Part shown: one piece after another, positions 42,301-54,000 of the stretch
How positions within the stretch are numbered: the first letter of the stretch is position 1
Layout: every line of letters begins with the position of its first letter
From: Anaeramoeba flamelloides
Taxonomy: Eukaryota; Metamonada; Anaeramoebidae
Direction of reading: 5' to 3'
Assembly: GCA_027625915.1 (NCBI GenBank)
Contig: JANTQA010000015.1
Coordinates: 12,553,001-12,617,000 of the forward strand
DNA length: 64,000 bases
Notes under the pieces: generated by a model
Told to the model about the DNA's origin: nothing
Database searches by the model: none
What the model saw: the letters and a program-made list of their open reading frames with translations, nothing else
Position numbers and translations under genes: made by a program

Positions 42301-44424
42301 TCAATACTATCACGATTTTATTTCTAATATCGGGATAATATAAGTTATCATCAAAATCTCTAATTTTATCAAAAAAATGGACTAAATTTTAAATTTTAAC
42401 AATTCCTATTGAAATGACATTCGATAAAGTCAATAAATATGAAGTTAATCATCAAAGTAATCTGAGATTAGCCCCAAATCTAGAGAGCCCTTAAAAATAT
42501 GGTTTTGGTAAAAAAGGCATTTTAGAAACACACATTTGATTATTTGGTATTTAAAAAAAAATACCAGACTTGAAAATAATCCCTGACAAGATTTGTATTG
42601 TTAATATTAGGGAAATTGTTTAATAATTTCTTTTTTTTTAAATCAAATCCCTTTTTTAATTAAACAATTTTTTTAAAAACTCAGTAATCAACCTACCTAA
42701 AGTTCATTAAAGTAGGGCTTCTATAGAATACTCATTTAACTGTTTGGTAATCTTAAGTAGATCTACCTATTTTGAAAAAAAATCAAGTTTATAGAGGTTT
42801 GCTAGGAATTTGGACAATCATAATTTGGATTCTTGTTTTTTGATTGATCGAATAGTGTTTTGAAAAAGTGTAATTTAATTAACCATCTTCCTAATAAGTC
42901 TATAGTTCTAATTTTCAGAGTTTGATTCTTCAATAAAAGAAATTATTCAGCAATTAGACAACAATTTTCCTAATATTAACAATTAAAAATGATGTTACTT
43001 ATTTTTTTCATGTGTTTTGTATTTTTTTCACTTCTGTATGCGAAATATTGTTTTTTCAGATATATGGTAATAAATTCAAATACATGTTTGAATTTTTTTA
43101 TTTCTTTTTTCGTGTCCTGTATTTTTTTTTCACAACTTTAAACATTTTTTATTCTCAATAGTATACCTACACTATATTTTGTTTTATTTTAAAGAAGATC
43201 TTTTAAGAACAAAAATTGACGTTTTCCCTCAACAACAAAAAAAGGATAAAAATAATATCATTTTTAAAATGGTTAAGATTCAAACCTAACTGGGGTACCA
43301 ATATGTAAAGGCCAATGATACCATTTCGACGAGTAACGGTGAGTTGCGCCCAAGCCCATATTTGAAGAGTGCATTGTACGGAGTAATTCCCAGAATCTTT
43401 GGAAAAAATTTAGTTGGATATTGGGTATCTGGCTTGAGTCCTTAGGTATCAAGCCAGTTAAAAATTTTTTTGTCATAAAGGCATCGCCACTCCCATTGTA
43501 AGGGAGTAATTCAAAATGGAAAGCAAATGAGATTAAAAATATAAGAGCAGTGGAACCGAGGAATATGATACCTCTAATTATGGTATCCAAAAGCAGTAAG
43601 AAAAGCTCAGATCTTAATAAATCGTTCTTGTAATTCTTCTTGTAACTATTCGATTTATAATGTGAAAGCAGTTGAACAATTTGAGAGATGCCAACTGCAG
43701 CATAGGTACCAAGAGCAGTAAACTTTGTTGACACGGAGCAAGACAATGCAACAGCAGTTATTGCCATCCATAGCAACCAACCCTTGGTAAATGGCTTGCA
43801 TTTGGATAATTTGAGATTAAAAATGATCGTGAGCGAAATAAAAAAAAATAAAAAGCCGTCTGTTACCAACATCCGAGACTCTATGAGGATCGAGTTCTCA
43901 AAAATGAAAAAAAACGAGCTAACAATTGCAATTGGCAATGACAACCCGAAATTTACAAATAATAAATAAAATGCTGGTCCAATAAGCGAAGACAAAAAGG
44001 CACTTTGCATCCGCAGGCACATGTAGTTTACATCTTTTGGATAAACACTCCCGATATGAGAAAAGGCGTCCACGTCTGGTTTAAAATTACACATTTTGGC
44101 AACCGAAGACTGAAACAATTTTGCAAGTGGTGGGTGGATGTCAAAGAAATACTCGCCAGTTACATACCAAGAAACAAATTTGCCAAAATGCACCTCATCA
44201 AAGACTACTTTTTCCGGCTCCGATAATCTCCAAAAATGAACAGAAAAGGAGATCCCAAATAATAATAGAAAAACAAGAAAGTGAACAAACTTGCTTTTCA
44301 CAACAAATTTATTATGTGATCGATTCGCTTGATCAAGATCAAATCCGTTTTTAGAAGCTAGTTGGCATAGTTTTTGATACTTAGTTGTAAGAATTTCTGG
44401 TGTTAACTTCCTTTTTGCGGGCAT
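38727..44424 (-). CDS. Protein O-mannosyltransferase lacking MIR domains (GT39)
   Basis: An ER membrane enzyme that would move mannose from dolichyl-phosphate-mannose to Ser/Thr of secretory proteins. Two exons, 44424-43286 and 39312-38727, are joined in phase 2 (donor GTTTGA, acceptor TTTAG). They give exactly 575 codons, 574 residues. Residues 44-65 are TM1. Loop 1 holds the catalytic D76-E77 pair in VVFDEVHFGKF and then DIHPPLAKLF, closest to the PMT4/POMT1 type. About ten hydrophobic segments follow. After SGDAFM, usual eukaryotic PMTs have three MIR repeats of about 200 residues. Here only about 25 residues intervene before NFFQRFWELLRTM and ATHRYSSKWYHWPL, the start of the C-terminal membrane block. 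The splice restores GTPVSYWSGSE, and exon 2 gives PRCTWVYHYIPP. The intron is 3973 bp; no MIR-coding exon was found in it, and none would fit in the middle of exon 1. Confidence 0.9.
39320..39361. repeat. (TA)n(TG)n microsatellite at the PMT intron acceptor
   Basis: A run of TA followed by TG begins eight bases inside the 3' end of the PMT intron. On the minus strand it reads CA then TA directly before TACTTTAG, replacing an ordinary pyrimidine tract. This may affect splicing. Confidence 0.85.
42200..42300. repeat. Two-copy tandem repeat with TCGCGA inverted ends
   Basis: TTCGCGATAAAGTTGGACTA followed by ATCGCGATTTT occurs twice, spaced by about 38 bp, within the PMT intron. Each unit has TCGCGAT facing ATCGCGA. 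The CpG-containing motif stands out in this A/T-rich DNA. Its function is unknown; it may be the end of a transposon. Confidence 0.75.
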
Positions 44425-44843
44425 TGATTGTTTTTATCAATGGAAAGAGAAGAAAATTTGAAAAAATGAAAATATTTTTCTCATTTGTTCTGTTGAAAAT
44501 AGGTTTTTTGAGTATTTTTATTTGACAAGGAAAATAACTAGAAATTCTATCTTTAAAACCAAAAAGATATCTCTAAATAAAAGGAAAAAAATATTAATTT
44601 GTTAATTGTTTTATTACAATCGTGTTTGTTCTTTTGAAAAAAATGGAAAGATATTTTTTTAGGCGGGAGTGGGAAAAAGACTTTATATTTATTAAATCGA
44701 AAATTTTTGTAAAAAATAAGTATTAAGATATCCTTATCCGAAGGTGACCAAAGAGTTTATTCAATCACTTGATTTAAAATATCTTTTTAAAATATTGTAT
44801 GGTGTATTTCACAAGTGTATATATACTGATAATACGATGTTAA

Positions 44844-44844
<1 letters not shown>

Positions 44845-44902
<58 letters not shown>
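44845..44902. repeat. (CA)n(TA)n microsatellite
   Basis: CA dinucleotides (44845-44877) pass directly into TA dinucleotides (44878-44902). The same compound order occurs at 56178-56274. Confidence 0.9.
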
Positions 44903-44904
<2 letters not shown>

Positions 44905-45184
44905 GTCCATTCGAATGAAGGTGCCTCATCTGAAGTAATAACTTGAAAAAAAATCAAAAAATTCTATAGTATTCAATGAGAACTATTTTAAAATTTGATT
45001 AATAATTCTTAATTTGTGTATTAAAAATATATAAAAAGTATAATGGTGTAAAAATCATAAAGAATTAAATAAAACCATATAAAAAAGTGAATGGGAAATT
45101 TTGAAATGAATATTAGAGATTTTTATTACTGTACTTTCAATAAAAAACATAACAAGATGATTTTTTGCTAATAAATTAAATTAT

Positions 45185-45560
45185 TGCCAAAAAAGTGGGC
45201 AAGTTTATTTTACATTTGATGAAAAATATCATCTTTTTGTGTGTGGATCTATTTCTAAATAGGTAAAATGAAATTAACTGAATTATTTTTGCTGATTAAA
45301 TCAATGGTTTATTGTATTTATTTCAAAATCAGGACAAATCCAAATATTTTTAAAAAATGTAAAAAACAATACAGATATTTTGAGAAAAAAATACACGACC
45401 AATTTCAATGAAAGAAGGGAAATATTGGAAGATAATAAAAAATTTTTTAAACAATAAAATTTAGTTAAAAGTCTCTTTCTGGGATTACGAGATACATTTG
45501 GGAATTTAATATTAATAACTTTTAAAAATATTTTTAAAAATAATTTCTGAAAATGGACTC
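45185..45560. mobile_element. Decayed partial copy of the 583-bp MITE
   Basis: CCAAAAAAGTGGGCAAG followed by TTTTACATTTGATGAAAAAT and CCAATTTCAATGAA matches the left half of the full MITE copies, with many differences. The right end is not recognisable. Confidence 0.45.
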
Positions 45561-46424
45561 TTTTGAGAATTTTTTTAATAACCCTTATTTGCAAGACAAC
45601 CCATAAAAAATTTAACTTTATTTCCTTTTTTTCTTTGACCAACCTAGTTTTCCAAGAAGTGGATTTTCTTGTGTTGGTTATTTCAAAAAAGATAATTCAA
45701 ATAAAGTCGAAAAAATTTTCCCCATTAATTATTCAAATCGCATTAATGCAAGTAATGTTATTTTAATCCAAAATTAAGATTTAACCAAAATTTCTCTTGA
45801 TTTCTTGTAAATTTTCCTCTTTGTAGGCTAAAATCTTTTTGAACAAACCTTACTACTTTTGGTTAAAAAATAAATGGAACAAAATTTTAATTTATCTTTC
45901 GAAAAAAGGGTTTTGAAAAAATAAGGATCAAATTTCAATTTTTTTATTTCTTTAAAAGGTAATTTTTTAAAATCCACCAAGAATCTTAGACTGTTAATTT
46001 AACCTTTTGAATTTGTCATCTTTTGTTGATTATTTTGATATTTTATTTGTGTTTTATTTGGAAGGTTGAATGGAAATTTTGATTCTTTATTTTGGAATTA
46101 ACAGTATTATATATTTTAATCCATTTTACCTTTTTTGGTTGTTAATTGTCTGTTTTATCCCAATTTTAAATTTTAAATATAGATTTTAGACAAAAAAAGA
46201 TATTTTTGTTTCATCAATTTTATTTTTGTTGAACTACTGTTGATTGTATAATAAAAAGATAAAAATGTTCATTCAGTTTTCCAAAAGAAAACATATCCCA
46301 ATTATATAAATAAATAACCAAAAGTCCTACTTCTCAAAGGTTTATTTAATAATTTAAGCTGATTTTAAGTATGAAGAATTTAAAATATCACCTAATTGAT
46401 AAATTTTTTTTTTATTGTTGAATG

Positions 46425-46502
46425 AAAATTTGTTCCATTTATTTTGCAACAGATAGTATTTTATAATACTATTTGTTGTAAAATAAATGGAACAAAATTT
46501 TT
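46425..46502. repeat. 78-bp palindrome
   Basis: Arms of about 36 bp (AAAATTTGTTCCATTTATTT, then GCAACAGATAGTATT, and the complement) face each other across a TTAT loop with only a couple of mismatches. A fragment with AAATAAATGGAACAAAATTT also occurs near 45868-45890, so this is part of a dispersed family. Confidence 0.75.
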
Positions 46503-47080
46503 ATTCAGCTTTCCAAAAAAAAGTTTTAAAATCCTTAAAAATTTCAATTTTTAATTCCATAAATCTGTTTAAATGATCGATTTCACCTTATAGAATTGAT
46601 GAATTTGATGATTTGTTTTAATTCTTGGAATGTGATTATTTTAATAAACCAAAGGAAAATTTTGATCTTTTTATTTTGAAATAAATAGTAATTCTTAGGA
46701 TTTTTAATTGGAAATTGAAGGGAAATTTTAATCTTTTTATTTTACAATTAATAATAAATTAACAATTAACCATTTTTAAGTTTTATTTTGGTTTTATTTT
46801 ACAAAATATTTTTTTAAGTTGATGATAATGAAATAAAAGGATATTATATTGAGTTTTTATATTTTTTAATAAAACTTGATTATTTGAAGTATTTTGTTCT
46901 CAAAAAATGATATTTGGATGTGGTAAGTAGGAGTGTATCCGTAAAAAATACTTCTTCATGTAAACACTAACTTCTTTGCGAAAAAAGTATATTCTCGAAA
47001 AAATAAGTATTTAGCCAACAACTGTAAGGATTTTACAAATTGTGAACCTATCTTCTAATATATCATTTTTTGATAGAAAG

Positions 47081-47651
47081 ATCTTAAGGTTTACAATCCC
47101 TAAAATTTGAAAAAAGATTATCTTGTGTCTTTTGTTACAAATTGTTAATTTAGTTCTTGGCTGATCGATCTTGTTCTTGGTATGGATTTTAATAGTAGTT
47201 CAAAATGGCAATTTTTGACAATTTATTTTTTTTTATTTCCGAAATCCCATTCGAGTAGAAGACTAATTGTTAGGAGTTCAAAAATAACTTTTGAATTTTG
47301 TGTTGTCGAAAAGAATCTTTATTTACTTTTTTGTCAATTAATCAAATGAAAAAATAACATTTTTTAAAATCTCCTAATAAAACCAAACTTAATTAAAAAA
47401 TTTCAATCAACAACACACCAACCACATTTTTTATAACTTAAGTTCCAGCCAATTAATCTATTACCCTTAAACTCTTCAATTCGGATTTCGGAAATAAAAA
47501 AAAATAAATTGTCAAAAATTGCCATTTTGAACTACTATTAAAATCCATACCAAGAACAAGATCGATCAGCCAAGAACCAAACCGGCAACTCACTACACCC
47601 TACACAAGATAATATTTTTTCAAATTTCAGGGATTGTAATCCTTAAGCTTA
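47081..47651. mobile_element. Foldback element with arms of about 190 bp
   Basis: The left arm (47081-47270) reads CTTAAGGTTTACAATCCC, GGCTGATCGATCTTG, GGTATGGATTTTAATAG and TTTCCGAAATCCC. The right arm (about 47475-47651) is its complement, ending GGATTGTAATCCTTAAG. The centre is about 200 bp of A/T-rich DNA. The arms are nearly identical, suggesting a young or gene-converted inverted repeat. A single arm occurs at 9400-9640. Confidence 0.75.
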
Positions 47652-48008
47652 GATTTATCAAACATACAACTTTTCTATTCCTTGTATTCTGAATTACAAG
47701 TAAGAAATTAACGATTCTTCAACAAAAAACAAAAATGGAAAATGATTATCCCAAAAATGGAAAATCTATCTGCTTCCTTAAAAACAAAACATAAAATTTT
47801 CAATATATTTTATTCTTCTGATCATGAACCGATTGTAAATGAAAAAAAAAATTTTCAGATTGAAATGAAAAAATAACAAGACGAATGATGATATCAAAAG
47901 TATACAATACAAAAATTAATCTTTACAACCGGGAACTTTTTGTTATTAGTATTCTCTCTTTAAAAAAGTCGATCATTTTTTGTAAATTTTGATTTTCTTT
48001 TTTCAAAC

Positions 48009-51000
48009 ATGAGGAAAAATCTTCTTGATCCGTTTCGCGAAGATTTACTCTCCGAAGGTGAAGAGAGTGACGAAGAAGAAAAAACATTTTTCCAAAAGCA
48101 CATTCAGTCAAGATTCAACAAAGGCTTTTTAAGTACAGCTGCCTCACTCTTGATCATGATTTTAGGCATTATTTTAACAGAAATACCAAGAAGAAGGTTT
48201 AAAGGGGACTTTGAAAAAACAAGTAAGTCTCAAGTCTTGGCTTACTTTTCCCAAAACAAAGAAGTTTTATTTTTTTTTTTTTATTGTGTTGTACTTTTTT
48301 TTTAATTTAAAAAAAAAAAAAAAAAACAAACGTGTTTAACCCAAACCTCAAAATTCAGATACCTATCGTGTTGGAGACTACTTTCTTGCAATTGGAATAT
48401 TTGGTTTTGCAGGTGGTTTTACCAATTGGATCGCAGTAAAGATGCTTTTTGATAAGATACCATTTATATATGGATCTGGAGTAATTTTACGGAAATACGT
48501 AGAATTGAGGAGAATCATAAAGAGCGCTGTGTTAATGAATTTCTTTGATAAGGTACGGGAACATTTTTTAATTTTTCTTTTTAAAGCAACATTTTACTAT
48601 TTCTCATCCGTAAAAACCCTTCACAAGAAATTTCATTAAAATCTTGATTACCAATTAATCTTTTCAGGTTCTCTGAACTAACAGCCTGTTTTTTGCTTCT
48701 ATTTCTGTGATATTTCGCTTCTTGTTTTTGATGTTCTTTTTAATTTTGAATGTTTTTTATTCAAACATTCCAATTTTTCGGTTATTTGTGATTATTTATT
48801 ATTTGCCTGTGACATTACACCTTTGTTCAGAATGAAACAAATTGTATTTTATCGTTTCTTTGGTTTCAAAAAAACTCCCTTTTTTATGTCGAAAAACTAA
48901 ACATTCAGAACATTTTTGCAAATAAAAATTTTTCAAAGAAAAAACTTTTGTATTTTTTTGAATTCACATACTATAAAAAACTTTTAGACTTATTTTTTGA
49001 ACGCTCACACCATAAAAAACCCCACAGTTAGATTTTGTGACAACACCTCGTTTTTTCTTAGACAAGAATAGAATACACAATTTTCAATGCAAATATTTTT
49101 TATATTCAAATTTTCACTCATATTCAGGACTATCCGAATTTGGTGATTAGTGAATATGACCTACTGGTGATTGAACAATAAATGGGAAAAAAATTTCGCC
49201 ACTTCTTCTTATTTTTCTTCTACTCCCGAGCTAAAAAAGAAACAAATTGAAGCTGTTAATCTCTTTTTGTAAAGTGGTACTTTTTATTGTTCTGTATCCA
49301 GTGAATTGCCAATAACTTTAAATGAAAGGATATGTGAAGAATTTACTAAAACTAGGAAAGAGATGAAATTTGATCCCATTTAAATTTCAGATATCAGAAT
49401 GTTTAACTTCATATTTATTGACTTTAAAGAATCACAAGTTAATAAAAAGCGTCTAGATTTTAACTGTATGCTTTTTTTTAACTTTTTCCGTTTGGACAAA
49501 ACCATTTTTTCCCTTCCAAATCCAAAGTTACCATAAAAATGCTCCAAAATTAAAATACCTGAAATATAAAATAGCTGTCTGTCCATTTTCAACAAATAAT
49601 GTTATTGGTTAGGAATAAGATCATGCTTGAAAATAATCTGCATTGTACTTGTCATTATAGGTTAAAAAATTGCATTTAAATTTCTCTTGATCTTGATCAA
49701 AAATTCAAAATTTTTAACAAAACCAAAATTCAATATTTTTAAAACACCAAAATTTGATTTTTGAAAAAAAAATCTTATTTAATCAATTCCCAAAAAAATA
49801 CCAACTTAAAACCATTCGCTATTTACTAATTGAAATGTTAACAATTGTTTATAAATTAATATATTCACAAAATAAAAAATAATTAATTATCAATCAAAAT
49901 AAAAAAATACTCTGCCAAAAATTTTATGAAGAAAGGACTTATTGTTAATGACTAAATTTTTAAAAAAACAATTAATCTGTTAAACAGAGAATTTTGAATT
50001 GACTAAATTTGTAGCTTCCAATTCAAAGAGTGTCTCGATAGAAACAGCCATTTGAAGAATTTTAAACACAATTTAGTTTTCTAAAGCTAACATGAAGGGG
50101 ATATAAAGCAAAGAGAAGAAATAAAAAAAGAAAGAATTTAAAAATAAATAATAAGAAAAAACTAATTGATGTGAGAAATCTGAATCATTTTAATCCTAAT
50201 GAATTTTTGTGTGTGGGCTGTAAGGGATTATTTGAATTGAGTTCCTCATTCCATAATAGCGTGTTGAGTCATATTGGTAAAAAAAAAATATTCTATAGTG
50301 ATGCCATAGATTTTTTTTTGTGTTCATTTTCCTCAGTAATTCATCTGTATCTTCTTGGGCAATGATGTTGAAGTCACAAATTTTGATTTTTTTGAAGTCC
50401 TTTTTTCATTTTCTTCTCTTTTTTTTAATATTTCTTACAACCCCATATGAAATGATCTACATCATCAATTTTTTTTGCAGTATGTGAAATTTTTGGGTTT
50501 GTTCCTTTTTTCCATCTGTGTGTATTCAGACAATTTGTTTCGGGGATTTTAGGGCGAACAGAATAAAAAAATGTATTGGATTTATTGTTAAGGGCTAGAT
50601 GAAATCTCATCTAATCTGTTAAAGAGATAATTTTGAAGTGAATAAATTTGGGACTTCTGATTCGAAGAGTATCTAGATACTCTTCGAATCAGAAGTAATT
50701 GAAACTTAATTTAGTTTTCTAAAAAAAAGAAGAGAGAAAAAGAATAAAAAATGAAAAAGTGGGGAAAAAATGATATAAAGAAAAGAGTGAAGAGTGGAGA
50801 AAATAAAGAGGTTTAAAATAATTGTTGTGAGAGACCTGAAGTTTTCTGGTTTAAATGAATTTGCTGATAAGTTTTATTTTGTCTTGAGCTCCTTTTTTCT
50901 AATTGCGTGCTGATTCATGTTGGTCAGAAGATAATATTCTATGTTAATGCCATATCTTTCTTTTATGTTCATTTTCCTCAATAATTCGTCTGTGTCTTTT

Positions 51001-54000
51001 TTGACTATTATGCTATAGTTAAAACTTTTGACTTTTTTGATTTGCTTTTTCCAATTTCTTCTAGTTTTCTCATATTTTTTACAGTTCCAAATAAAGTGGT
51101 CTATGTCATCAACTTTTTTGTTTTACAGCATGGGAATAATTTGGAATTTACTTCTTTTTCTCGTGGATATGTGTATCTATTCAACCCATTACAAAAAGAT
51201 TTGAGTTTGAATAATTGTAGTTGATGATTTCCAGCTTAATTAGGGCTGATTTTCTTTGAAGTTTTCTGGAAACTGTCTAATCTTTAGGTATTACTTCAGC
51301 TTCCAAAAAAAATGTATTGAGTAAATTTGTTGAAATTCCACCAACAATTATTGATCGATCAAAGGTTAGATACACCATCAACTAATTTGATTTGATTTTT
51401 TCATTTTGAAAGACTCAAATGTAAACCTAATATCAATCATTTGAAAAAAATTTTTCGATCGAACTTAAACAGATTAGGTATCTGCAAAAAAGGAAATGAA
51501 AACAAAACAAAAAAGACAAAAAATGATTTTCATATTTTACAAAAATCAAAATTATTTCCAAATTTCAGGAAAGGAATGTGTATTATTATTATTCTTTTAA
51601 CTGTTTTAACTATCTCAAAAAAACTCTGCATTATAATTTATTTCAAATTGTTTTGGCTGATGAAAGGAAAGATTCAATTTGTAGATTGAATACAATTTGA
51701 ATATGACAAATTTTTTTAATTTAATCCACAAATAATATCTGGGTCATAGTAAACTCTTTTTCAGTCAAAGGGGCCCAGTTTTATTGAAGAAATGGAACAT
51801 ATTCTATGAGTATAATCCAGTATTCTTAACAAAATAAATTTTCAATTTGTAGATCACAATCATTTTTTCTAATTTGATAATTTGTTTTTTGATTTTTTAG
51901 TTTCTTTTATTTTTTTTTTTTAGTTTTTTTTTTTTTTTTTGTTTTTTTAAAAATAAAATTTGAAAAAATAAATGTTTTAAACTCCAAATTAACTTTAAAA
52001 AAATTGAGGCTCAGTAATTTCTTTTAAATTCAGACATTTACTATTAAAAAATCTTATTGTAAACAATTTTAATTTTCTTAAAGAAATTGGGAAATTTTGA
52101 ATGAGATATTTCAATGAAAGTAACCCAAAAAATTTTTTTTAACATTTTATTTTTTCAGAAAAAAATAAGTTTGTTCAGGTATTTCTTTTATGAATATAAA
52201 CTCCAATAGGAAGTTCATTATTTCTATTATTTCTAAACAATCTTATGTTGGTTGATTCTTCAAAAAAAGTGAATTTGGATAAACTAATAAAATTTAACCA
52301 AAGAATTAACAATAAAATTCATTGGAATTCAAAGAATTTAAAACTTCTTAAAAACAAAATTTATAATTATAATTATAATGAGTTGTTGAATTCTACCAGT
52401 AGGAAAGTGCAGTTAGGTTTTTTTTATTTTGAGAAATAAAAAGAAAATTTCTAAAATTAAAAAAAACAGTCATTATATTTTCTTGATTTTCTTGTCTATT
52501 TGTAAAATCAATAGATTTTCGTTAGGTTTTTTTGAGTTTTCTATTTATTTGTGAAGTGTTCTAGGTTTTTTTTGAGTTTTCTATTTATTTGTAAAAAGTA
52601 TCCCTTTTCTTTAGGTTTTTTTGACTTTTCTATTTATTCAAAAAATCAAAAGATTTCACAAATAAAACAGAAAAACCAAAAAAACCTAGAACACTTAACA
52701 AATAAGCAGAAAACTTAAAAAAAAAACACCGTTAGCTTTTCCAGAATTGGAAAGAATTGAGTTAAATCTTTGATTTTTCTCCATTCTTTTGAATTCTGGA
52801 AAAGCTAGGCACTCTACGGCACTTGACGCGAATATTTTATAATAATTAAAAACGAAAAAAAAATATTTTATTTAAAAATCAAAAATATAAAAGTTACCCA
52901 TCAAGCTCAACAATTCTAAAATTCAGAACATTTACTAACTGCTTAAATAGATATTACTATGTAATTAATAAAAATTCAAATAAATTTTGTCCTTTATGTT
53001 TAAAGTATAAACAGAAGGGAATTATAGAAAATATTGATCATTTTATTATGGTTGTGCCCTTCCTATGAAAAAAAGATAGATTAATATTATTAAATAAATT
53101 AAAAGAATTAAATTTCAATGAAATAATTTTAAAATATGACAGTTTGAAATTATTTTCATTTATTAATAATCGTGAAATCTATGATTTTTCGATTAAATCC
53201 CTGAAAACAAATTTAAGTAAAAGGGCACTTAGAGTGTAATTTACACTTCCTCCTCTATAATAAAAAATAAAAAAAAAGTGATTTTTTCTTTTTTGGCTGG
53301 GCACCCTTTCGTAAAATGGAGTTTTTATCCCTATTTATAGAATTTATACTACTTTAATTTTAAATTCTAAAAAACTTAAATTCATATTATTCTTTTGTGA
53401 TCAAATAAAAAATAAAAACATTTAAATTTTCGAATATTTGAATTCGACTTTATCAAATCAAGATTATCTAAATATTCATTTAAAGTCAATTTTATAAATA
53501 TAATAATATTTTTTTTCATACTATAATATCCGAACGAAAGAAAGTATAAATCCTGAAATGGTTAATTTTTAAAAAAATCAATAATTTTGGAAACAATAAC
53601 CATTAACCATTAAAGGATTTTAATTAACTTTTTTTGTTTTTTTGTTTTTATGCAAATATTAAAAAAAAATTTTCACAAATAAATGTCTTTGGATTAATAA
53701 AAATCCATTCGTAGTTTTTTTTTTTGCCAAAAAATGCTAAGATTTAATTCTAACTTTCATATTTTTATTTCCTTCAATTTTTTTTTTTTGATTTTTTAAA
53801 ACCATAATAAATGTAATCATTAATAATTTTTAAATTTTTTTTTACTCTTGATATTTAAACTTTAATAAAAGGTGCATTTATCTGGATATTTAGAAAATAA
53901 AGTTTCTAAACTTTTAAAAAAATTAAAAGTGGATACTGAATTAAAAGAGATTTTAGAGTCTCCAATTGTCGATAAATTAATAGATCAAAAAATTGAACAA

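Larger units (their letters stand above)
44425..48008. other. Divergent intergenic region between PMT and DUF445 genes
   Basis: Both neighbouring genes start outward from this 3.6-kb region, so each end should hold a promoter. No gene is supported inside. Contents are a (CA)n(TA)n microsatellite (44845-44902), a decayed MITE copy (about 45185-45560), a palindrome (46425-46502) and a foldback element (47081-47651). Confidence 0.55.

Noticed and set aside
39313-43285. Possible hidden exon for MIR domains in the PMT intron
   Set aside because: The post-MIR segment is already in exon 1, directly after the pre-MIR segment, so MIR exons could not be inserted at the right place; no MIR-like frame was seen.
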